A stretch of DNA of 64,000 bases, taken from NCBI GenBank assembly GCA_949358305.1, contig OX442314.1, positions 42,540,581 to 42,604,580 on the forward strand, given 5' to 3'. The position numbers and the translations under genes are program-made. This document shows positions 54,544 to 64,000 of this stretch, in pieces. Each line of letters begins with the position of its first letter. Position 1 is the stretch's first letter. This DNA is from Strigamia acuminata (taxonomy: Eukaryota > Arthropoda > Chilopoda > Geophilomorpha > Linotaeniidae). The notes under the pieces were generated by a model. That model was not told the DNA's origin. It was given only the letters and a program-made list of their open reading frames with translations, and searched no databases.

Positions 54544-55312
54544 CAGGGTGTCCTGCCGAACACCTACCAGGTGAATTATTTCACAATCATGTAAATTTAA
54601 AAATATTTTTGATTATGAATTTAAGTAAATGACATGTGACGAATTCAATGAAACATGTTAAATTCATGTGACATTGTTGCATCACTGTTTTGCATCTCGT
54701 AACTTTTAAACCAACAATGCTACGCAAAACATGTCAATTGCAAAGTTGTAGAGAACCATCTAATTAGTTTAGAACTGTTCTTAAAAAAATTATTTTTTAC
54801 TGAAATGTTTTGAGAAAAAAAGGTTTTAAATGTTAGTCTACTCAGCTTTGTAACCTAAAACTATCATGTGGAATGTATTTCCAAAATAAATTATTTCCTT
54901 TCTTATGTGTTTCCTTACTTCTACTTACAAATATGACCCAATAAAGTGTCTTAATTGAGGATTAGCTAGGTTGCCTCAATAGTTTTAAGTTACAAAGCTG
55001 AGTTACAAAGCTGAGTAGACTAACATTTCAAACCTTTTTTCTCAAAACTTTTCAGTAAGAGATAATTTTTTTTAAGAACAGTTCTAGACTAATTAGAAGG
55101 TGCTCTACAACTTTGCAATTGACATTTTTTGTGTAGCATTGTTGGTTTAAAAGTTACGAGCTGCAAAACAGTGATGCAACAATGTCACATGAATTTAACA
55201 TGTTTCATTGAATTCGTCACATGTCATTGACTTAAATTCATAATCAAAAGTTTTTTTGAATTAACATGATTATGAAATAATTCACCTGGTAGGTGTTCGG
55301 CGGGACACCCTG
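54544..55312. mobile_element. Foldback element, unit 4
   Basis: Copy of 37792-38560 at the same place in the fourth unit. Confidence 0.88.
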
Positions 55313-55400
55313 TATAACAACGCGGAATTAAACACAAAACTATTGTACAGCCGTTGTCGACATTCGTTGAATCAGTGTTTGGTATTTTCACGCATTCAGA

Positions 55401-55708
55401 ATGACTTACCAACTTTATCGCAACACGAGTTTGGGAAATGCTCTGCAAGACACGTTGGACGATTTTATTCAAAGTCAACACATTTCGCCGCAGCTAGCGC
55501 TTAAAGTTCTCCAGCAATTCGACAAAGCCATCAACACTGCACTTGCAACGCGGGTGAAGACAGATTAACATTCAAGGTAGATCGTTTGGAAACGTACCGA
55601 TTGATGGACCGCGTGTGGACATTCGAGTTAAGAGGCGTCGATTTCACTCAAATGCCGCAATTGCCGAAATTAGATAAAGTGAAAATAGTTGCGTGCGACG
55701 CCAAATAA
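55401..55708 (+). pseudogene. TFIIA-gamma pseudogene, unit 4
   Basis: Same one-base deletion and same interrupted promoter as in unit 1. Confidence 0.93.
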
Positions 55709-57738
55709 TCGTTAAACTTTTGTTTTCCTTTAATTTCTGTCCGTCTAATGCACCGTATAAACAAGTAAATAAAAATATTGAATTAATCATTTTAATTTAT
55801 TGCAATTCGTAGAAAAAATGTGTGTTTTGAAAACACACATTTTTTCTACGAAATGACGTCATCGTCCATGAAAACACTGTTTTCAAAGAAACGCAGAAAT
55901 AACTTTCTGCGTGATCAACAACGAACACAGTAATTTGACCGGTGAAGAATAATTCATAATCACCACAAACAATCAACATTTTCTTTCACGAGACATTCAG
56001 TCACGTTATTAAAACCAATAAAACCACTTTTCGCGCTGCAAGTCGATTGAAATTTGACATAAACTTGTCAAAGTTTGACCAAAATTGGGAGAAATTTGTC
56101 AAATATTGTCAAAATTTGGCAAAATTTGTCAAAAAAATTTGTCAAATACCATACTGCCTCGATTAAACGCCGGACGTAACTAAGCGCCGGGACTCGATTA
56201 AACGCCGGGGGCTCGGCGGCGTGTAGTGCACTCATAAATGCCGCCCCTAACCGACCCGCCCGGCGGTGGGTCGGGTCGAAAAAAATTAATGAACGCCCCG
56301 GCGTTTATTCGAGGCAGGACAGTTATTGTCAAAAATTGTGAGTAATTTGTCAAAATATGAGAAAAATTTGAGAAAAAGATGAGAAAAAGTTGAGAAAAAG
56401 TTGAGAAAAAGTTGAGAAAAAGTTGAGAAAAAGTTGAGAAAAAGTTGAGAAAAAGTTGAGAAAAAGTTGAGAAAAAGTTGAGAAAAATTTGAGAAAAAGT
56501 TGAGAAAAAGTTGAGAAAAAGTTGAGAAAAAGTTGAGAAAAAGTTGAGAAAAATTTGAGAAAAATTTGAGAAAAATTTGACAAATTTTGACATATTTTGA
56601 GAAATTTTGAGAAATTTTGCAGAAAATTTTGACAAACTTTGACTTATTTTGACAAATTTTGAGAAATTTTGAGAAATTTTGCTCAAATTTTGACAAACTT
56701 TGACATATTTTGAGAATTTTTGAGAAATTTTGAGAAATTTTGCCTAAATTTTGACAAACTTTGACATATTTTGACAAGTTTTGAGAAATTTTGCTCAAAT
56801 TCTGACAAACTTTGACATATTTTGACAAATTTTGAGAATTTTTCTCAAATTTTTCTCAAATTTTTCTCAAATTTTGAGAAATTTTGACAAATTTTAAGAG
56901 ATTTTGAGAAATTTTGAGAAATTTTGACAAATTTTGACAAATTTTGACAAATTTTGGCATATTTTGACATATTTTGACATATTTTTTAGTTAAATAAATA
57001 CAAAATTTTATCCCTTCTTCAATTTTCCATTTGCCAAATTTTATTACCGTCAAACAATTCTATCGAACACGGCTCAACAATCACAAAATGCATAATGGCT
57101 GCCTAACTCGCTCCTAACTCGGTCCTCACCCAACCAGCTCTCACCAACAAATGGCACAATCCTGTCTGTGCACAACATCTTTATATAGACTACACTATAT
57201 ATACCCTGTACTAGGATATATACAGACCTATACCTACATATATAATAATATAATGTTTTGTACCTATCTACAAATAAGTAGGCTTAAATTTAGCATTGAA
57301 TTCAATGTTAATCGCGGAACAAGTAGAGAATATGACGTTTTTCATTCAGCTCCATGATCACAGATCATCACCTCAGTTTGCAGTATTTACTCGCTAGAGT
57401 GCGCAACAAGTACGACTTTCCCGCCTATCCATCGTGCTGGCACAATGGCCGACCGCCTTCTCCTTACTTGTTAGTCGCAATTCTCCAACGTCGTGTGCAA
57501 CCAGTTCACCTAGGATGTCTCAAAGTGACAAACTACAAAATACTGGGACAAACAAAAATCACAATCCATCGCCGAGAAAATCGTCCGAAGCGCGAACCAA
57601 CACATCGAATCGAATCGAATCGAAACCATCACAAACAATCAAACACGGCACGGGTTAACTAACATTGCAGCGAGTCGGAAATGTGGGAGGGAAGAAGAGC
57701 GTGAGATAGAAAGTCCGGGTATGCGATTTCGAATTTGA

Positions 57739-58679
57739 ACTGACAAACAAGCTTTACTTGATTTAATTAATTTCTCGTTTGACAGCAAGAAAAAAATCCT
57801 CTGGATAATATTGGCTGTGCTTTGTTGCTGTTGCTGCTTTATTTGCGTAGCAGTCCTGGGTGCAATACTCGGATACGCGATCATCGGTGGAGGCGGATCC
57901 GCTAAAGGACAAGGAGCGTTCGAACCCGGAGGTTTATTTGGCGGTGAGTCCGATAAAAATTGCCCTCGAATACTTTGCACTGAAGCGACTCGTAATTCTG
58001 ATTGCAGAACCGCTAAACTATTGTCCCCCGACCAGAACGAAAGCTACAAACGTTCCTCCGGTCAAAAAACTGGATTTCTCCAAGGCGGATAAAAGTCAAA
58101 CGACGCAGAGTAGCGACTATACACGAATCACGGCTGCGGAACAGTTTTCGGTCGAGTTCGCGGTAGATGCCGATTCGTTTACTTGTAGCCACACTTCCTC
58201 GTCAGGCGAGCCGCTGGACAAGACACCGTGGTGGCGACTTGATATGACTGTCCAGCACGTGATTGATAACGTGGTTTTTGTGGGTAGAAAAGGCTTCTGT
58301 GAGTTGAAATGTGCGCGCTTGTGCGTGCAGGTGTTGAGCAATTGTAATTGTATTTGCAGATGCGAGAGACAACGATATGGAGGTTCGAGTCGGCGATCAC
58401 ATCGATGGGGTTGGTATACTCGGGCCATTCTCCAAGAACGGATTGTGTAATGAATTTCGAGGCGTGCGAGAAGCGGGGAAGGACATTGATTTCAAATGTC
58501 CACCGACGCTGATAGGGCGATACATAACGGTGCAGAAGATTAAGTACAAAAGTTATCTCGTTCTAACTATTTGTACGCTGGAGATTAATGGATACGTAGT
58601 GCCACCGCCGGCGCCACTGCCGGCGCCACGAAAGCAAGAAAGACGACAGAAAAGATTGATTCGCAACTGGTTTCACTAA
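57739..58679 (+). CDS. F-type lectin copy, unit 5, start codon unresolved
   Basis: Exon ends at 57943, then 58008-58298 and 58360-58679. Same upstream TGA as in unit 2; sequence as in unit 2. Confidence 0.6.
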
Positions 58680-59766
58680 TATTTATTAGTTGAATATGGT
58701 ATATTCTCTGATGACTTGTTCTAATGTTATGTTTTGTTAAGCATCGTTTATGAATGAGAAAAAATAAACGTTTGTGTAAAATGTTGCGTTTTCTTTTGCT
58801 TTATTCGAATTTTCAGAAAATAAATGGAAGGCACTTTTAGCTCCAAAGTCCGAACTTAGTTTGCAATGCAACATCCGGCTATTTTATGCAAAACGGGATG
58901 GACTAATCGTCAGCTGTCAATCGTCAGCTGGCAGCTGGCAGCTGACGAATCGGATTATCTGGCTAATCCCCAAAAAACGCCGAAACTAATCGGCAGCTGT
59001 CAGCTGTCAATAGTCAGCTGCCGGTTTTTGGCCGACAGCTGCGCCGATTTTTGACCGTCAGCTGCGCTGGTTTTTGGCGGACAGCTGCCGACTGTCGACC
59101 GTCAGCTGATAACATGAAATAAATTAAATACACTCGAAAATAACATAAAAACCTGAAATAAACTCGAAAAAAAACATGAAAACATGAAATAAACTCGATA
59201 AAAACCTGAAAACAAATGAAATAAACATATGTAAACAGATTAAATAAACATATGTAAACAGATGAAATAAACATGTAAACAGATAAAATATTAAACATGA
59301 AAACATAAAATACACGCAAGTTTAAAAAAATATTCTTAACTAACTTTTACATGTTGACCTGTTTCAGAGGAATATGATCCGCGTGTAGAATTCCTTTTTG
59401 AACCTTGATCGCAAGTGCTTTCAAATTATCTTCAATGAAAATTTAGTGAAATTTAAATTTTTTAATGGTAAACTTACTAAAATTTAAATTTTTTAATGGT
59501 AAACTTACTAAAATTTAAATTTTTTAATGAAGAATTTAATGAAATTTGGGGGTAGAAATATATATTTGCAAAAGTGCGCGGAGAACAAGAGAAACCATCT
59601 AAAATAAATAGATGATAACACTCGGATAAAACAAATTTCAATTAAAAAATCTCGCAGATGAAAAAACCGAGGAAACAAACAACGAAGATGAGGCAGATGA
59701 GAATCTAGTTGCTTCGGGATAACATTTGGCACACGTCACAAGAACGTTCCCGCATTCACCAATATA

Positions 59767-60535
59767 CAGGGTGTCCTGCCGAACACCTACCAGGTGAATT
59801 ATTTCACAATCATGTAAATTTAAAAATATTTTTGATTATGAATTTAAGTAAATGACATGTGACGAATTCAATGAAACATGTTAAATTCATGTGACATTGT
59901 TGCATCACTGTTTTGCATCTCGTAACTTTTAAACCAACAATGCTACGCAAAACATGTCAATTGCAAAGTTGTAGAGAACCATCTAATTAGTTTAGAACTG
60001 TTCTTAAAAAAATTATTTTTTACTGAAATGTTTTGAGAAAAAAAGGTTTTAAATGTTAGTCTACTCAGCTTTGTAACCTAAAACTATCATGTGGAATGTA
60101 TTTCCAAAATAAATTATTTCCTTTCTTATGTGTTTCCTTACTTCTACTTACAAATATGACCCAATAAAGTGTCTTAATTGAGGATTAGCTAGGTTGCCTC
60201 AATAGTTTTAAGTTACAAAGCTGAGTTACAAAGCTGAGTAGACTAACATTTCAAACCTTTTTTCTCAAAACTTTTCAGTAAGAGATAATTTTTTTTAAGA
60301 ACAGTTCTAGACTAATTAGAAGGTGCTCTACAACTTTGCAATTGACATTTTTTGTGTAGCATTGTTGGTTTAAAAGTTACGAGCTGCAAAACAGTGATGC
60401 AACAATGTCACATGAATTTAACATGTTTCATTGAATTCGTCACATGTCATTGACTTAAATTCATAATCAAAAGTTTTTTTGAATTAACATGATTATGAAA
60501 TAATTCACCTGGTAGGTGTTCGGCGGGACACCCTG
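59767..60535. mobile_element. Foldback element, unit 5
   Basis: Copy of 37792-38560 at the same place in the fifth unit. Confidence 0.88.
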
Positions 60536-60623
60536 TATAACAACGCGGAATTAAACACAAAACTATTGTACAGCCGTTGTCGACATTCGTTGAATCAGTG
60601 TTTGGTATTTTCACGCATTCAGA

Positions 60624-60931
60624 ATGACTTACCAACTTTATCGCAACACGAGTTTGGGAAATGCTCTGCAAGACACGTTGGACGATTTTATTCAAAGTCA
60701 ACACATTTCGCCGCAGCTAGCGCTTAAAGTTCTCCAGCAATTCGACAAAGCCATCAACACTGCACTTGCAACGCGGGTGAAGACAGATTAACATTCAAGG
60801 TAGATCGTTTGGAAACGTACCGATTGATGGACCGCGTGTGGACATTCGAGTTAAGAGGCGTCGATTTCACTCAAATGCCGCAATTGCCGAAATTAGATAA
60901 AGTGAAAATAGTTGCGTGCGACGCCAAATAA
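60624..60931 (+). pseudogene. TFIIA-gamma pseudogene, unit 5
   Basis: Same one-base deletion and same interrupted promoter as in unit 1. Confidence 0.93.
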
Positions 60932-62961
60932 TCGTTAAACTTTTGTTTTCCTTTAATTTCTGTCCGTCTAATGCACCGTATAAACAAGTAAATAAAAATA
61001 TTGAATTAATCATTTTAATTTATTGCAATTCGTAGAAAAAATGTGTGTTTTGAAAACACACATTTTTTCTACGAAATGACGTCATCGTCCATGAAAACAC
61101 TGTTTTCAAAGAAACGCAGAAATAACTTTCTGCGTGATCAACAACGAACACAGTAATTTGACCGGTGAAGAATAATTCATAATCACCACAAACAATCAAC
61201 ATTTTCTTTCACGAGACATTCAGTCACGTTATTAAAACCAATAAAACCACTTTTCGCGCTGCAAGTCGATTGAAATTTGACATAAACTTGTCAAAGTTTG
61301 ACCAAAATTGGGAGAAATTTGTCAAATATTGTCAAAATTTGGCAAAATTTGTCAAAAAAATTTGTCAAATACCATACTGCCTCGATTAAACGCCGGACGT
61401 AACTAAGCGCCGGGACTCGATTAAACGCCGGGGGCTCGGCGGCGTGTAGTGCACTCATAAATGCCGCCCCTAACCGACCCGCCCGGCGGTGGGTCGGGTC
61501 GAAAAAAATTAATGAACGCCCCGGCGTTTATTCGAGGCAGGACAGTTATTGTCAAAAATTGTGAGTAATTTGTCAAAATATGAGAAAAATTTGAGAAAAA
61601 GATGAGAAAAAGTTGAGAAAAAGTTGAGAAAAAGTTGAGAAAAAGTTGAGAAAAAGTTGAGAAAAAGTTGAGAAAAAGTTGAGAAAAAGTTGAGAAAAAG
61701 TTGAGAAAAAGTTGAGAAAAAGTTGAGAAAAAGTTGAGAAAAAGTTGAGAAAAAGTTGAGAAAAAGTTGAGAAAAATTTGAGAAAAATTTGAGAAAAATT
61801 TGACAAATTTTGACATATTTTGAGAAATTTTGAGAAATTTTGCAGAAAATTTTGACAAACTTTGACTTATTTTGACAAATTTTGAGAAATTTTGAGAAAT
61901 TTTGCTCAAATTTTGACAAACTTTGACATATTTTGAGAATTTTTGAGAAATTTTGAGAAATTTTGCCTAAATTTTGACAAACTTTGACATATTTTGACAA
62001 GTTTTGAGAAATTTTGCTCAAATTCTGACAAACTTTGACATATTTTGACAAATTTTGAGAATTTTTCTCAAATTTTTCTCAAATTTTTCTCAAATTTTGA
62101 GAAATTTTGACAAATTTTAAGAGATTTTGAGAAATTTTGAGAAATTTTGACAAATTTTGACAAATTTTGACAAATTTTGGCATATTTTGACATATTTTGA
62201 CATATTTTTTAGTTAAATAAATACAAAATTTTATCCCTTCTTCAATTTTCCATTTGCCAAATTTTATTACCGTCAAACAATTCTATCGAACACGGCTCAA
62301 CAATCACAAAATGCATAATGGCTGCCTAACTCGCTCCTAACTCGGTCCTCACCCAACCAGCTCTCACCAACAAATGGCACAATCCTGTCTGTGCACAACA
62401 TCTTTATATAGACTACACTATATATACCCTGTACTAGGATATATACAGACCTATACCTACATATATAATAATATAATGTTTTGTACCTATCTACAAATAA
62501 GTAGGCTTAAATTTAGCATTGAATTCAATGTTAATCGCGGAACAAGTAGAGAATATGACGTTTTTCATTCAGCTCCATGATCACAGATCATCACCTCAGT
62601 TTGCAGTATTTACTCGCTAGAGTGCGCAACAAGTACGACTTTCCCGCCTATCCATCGTGCTGGCACAATGGCCGACCGCCTTCTCCTTACTTGTTAGTCG
62701 CAATTCTCCAACGTCGTGTGCAACCAGTTCACCTAGGATGTCTCAAAGTGACAAACTACAAAATACTGGGACAAACAAAAATCACAATCCATCGCCGAGA
62801 AAATCGTCCGAAGCGCGAACCAACACATCGAATCGAATCGAATCGAAACCATCACAAACAATCAAACACGGCACGGGTTAACTAACATTGCAGCGAGTCG
62901 GAAATGTGGGAGGGAAGAAGAGCGTGAGATAGAAAGTCCGGGTATGCGATTTCGAATTTGA

Positions 62962-63902
62962 ACTGACAAACAAGCTTTACTTGATTTAATTAATTTCTCG
63001 TTTGACAGCAAGAAAAAAATCCTCTGGATAATATTGGCTGTGCTTTGTTGCTGTTGCTGCTTTATTTGCGTAGCAGTCCTGGGTGCAATACTCGGATACG
63101 CGATCATCGGTGGAGGCGGATCCGCTAAAGGACAAGGAGCGTTCGAACCCGGAGGTTTATTTGGCGGTGAGTCCGATAAAAATTGCCCTCGAATACTTTG
63201 CACTGAAGCGACTCGTAATTCTGATTGCAGAACCGCTAAACTATTGTCCCCCGACCAGAACGAAAGCTACAAACGTTCCTCCGGTCAAAAAACTGGATTT
63301 CTCCAAGGCGGATAAAAGTCAAACGACGCAGAGTAGCGACTATACACGAATCACGGCTGCGGAACAGTTTTCGGTCGAGTTCGCGGTAGATGCCGATTCG
63401 TTTACTTGTAGCCACACTTCCTCGTCAGGCGAGCCGCTGGACAAGACACCGTGGTGGCGACTTGATATGACTGTCCAGCACGTGATTGATAACGTGGTTT
63501 TTGTGGGTAGAAAAGGCTTCTGTGAGTTGAAATGTGCGCGCTTGTGCGTGCAGGTGTTGAGCAATTGTAATTGTATTTGCAGATGCGAGAGACAACGATA
63601 TGGAGGTTCGAGTCGGCGATCACATCGATGGGGTTGGTATACTCGGGCCATTCTCCAAGAACGGATTGTGTAATGAATTTCGAGGCGTGCGAGAAGCGGG
63701 GAAGGACATTGATTTCAAATGTCCACCGACGCTGATAGGGCGATACATAACGGTGCAGAAGATTAAGTACAAAAGTTATCTCGTTCTAACTATTTGTACG
63801 CTGGAGATTAATGGATACGTAGTGCCACCGCCGGCGCCACTGCCGGCGCCACGAAAGCAAGAAAGACGACAGAAAAGATTGATTCGCAACTGGTTTCACT
63901 AA
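62962..63902 (+). CDS. F-type lectin copy, unit 6 (partial unit), start codon unresolved
   Basis: Exon ends at 63166, then 63231-63521 and 63583-63902. Same upstream TGA. The window ends 98 bp after its stop, within the lectin 3' flank. Confidence 0.6.
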
Positions 63903-64000
63903 TATTTATTAGTTGAATATGGTATATTCTCTGATGACTTGTTCTAATGTTATGTTTTGTTAAGCATCGTTTATGAATGAGAAAAAATAAACGTTTGTGT

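Larger units (their letters stand above)
35689..64000 (+). repeat. Tandem array: five full units and one partial unit of 5.2-6.3 kb
   Basis: Boundaries set by the lectin 5' flank: about 35689-40900, 40901-46112, 46113-52368, 52369-57663, 57664-62886, then 62887 to the edge. Lengths are 5212, 5212, 6256, 5295 and 5223 bp. The first two units appear essentially identical outside the head. Longer units are explained by extra minisatellite copies. Each unit contains, in order: lectin exons, CAGCTG block, 30-bp-type minisatellite, foldback element, TFIIA-gamma pseudogene, palindrome, MITE, AT-rich minisatellites, SRPK scrap. Confidence 0.95.

Noticed and set aside
1-64000. tRNA, rRNA or snRNA genes
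   Set aside because: No cloverleaf-like or conserved rRNA/snRNA sequence was noticed by eye; a covariance-model search would be needed to exclude them.

Overview
The window looks like a piece of a compact invertebrate animal genome, probably an arthropod or a close relative. Introns are mostly 50-150 bp with GT-AG ends. The genes are metazoan housekeeping genes (acetyl-CoA synthetase, TFIIA gamma, a ribosomal-L1-domain protein, SLU7, SNAPC3, H2B, an SR-protein kinase), and BEL/Pao, Ty3/gypsy and copia retroelements are present. No bacterial-style operons were seen. The species cannot be named from sequence alone.

Layout. 1-1637 holds the 5' half of an acetyl-CoA synthetase gene running off the left edge. 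2275-2929 has a histone H2B tail fragment and an intact TFIIA-gamma gene. 3217-4687 is a seven-exon RSL1D1-like gene. From about 5.3 to 13.1 kb lies a block of duplicated genes: F-type lectin (broken), a secreted protein of unknown family, SNAPC3 (broken), H2B, F-type lectin (intact) and TFIIA gamma. 14069-15694 is SLU7, without introns. From 17.1 to 36.7 kb the same gene set recurs in inverted orientation (H2B, SNAPC3, secreted protein, SRPK, lectin), interrupted by several insertions. These are a 5.5-kb DNA transposon with a THAP domain whose interior has grown into a 4.6-kb G-rich satellite, a truncated copia element, and a truncated BEL/Pao element carrying a complete Ty3/gypsy element inside its integrase gene.

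From about 35.7 kb to the right edge is a young tandem array of five full units and one partial unit of 5.2-6.3 kb. Each unit holds an F-type lectin copy, a CAGCTG-rich block, a minisatellite, a TFIIA-gamma pseudogene whose TATA box has been split by a 769-bp foldback element, a small MITE, an AT-rich minisatellite and a scrap of the SRPK gene. Units are nearly identical apart from minisatellite length and a few exchanges that look like gene conversion.

The main story is structural: inverted segmental duplication, microhomology deletions, repeated insertion into the same sites, and tandem amplification. The six-frame open frames of about 1500 codons in the satellite are a composition artefact, not genes. 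The most unusual protein is a membrane-anchored F-type lectin; the least explained one is the duplicated secreted protein at 6526-8039 and 32303-33843. I did not find clear evidence of a new multi-gene system.
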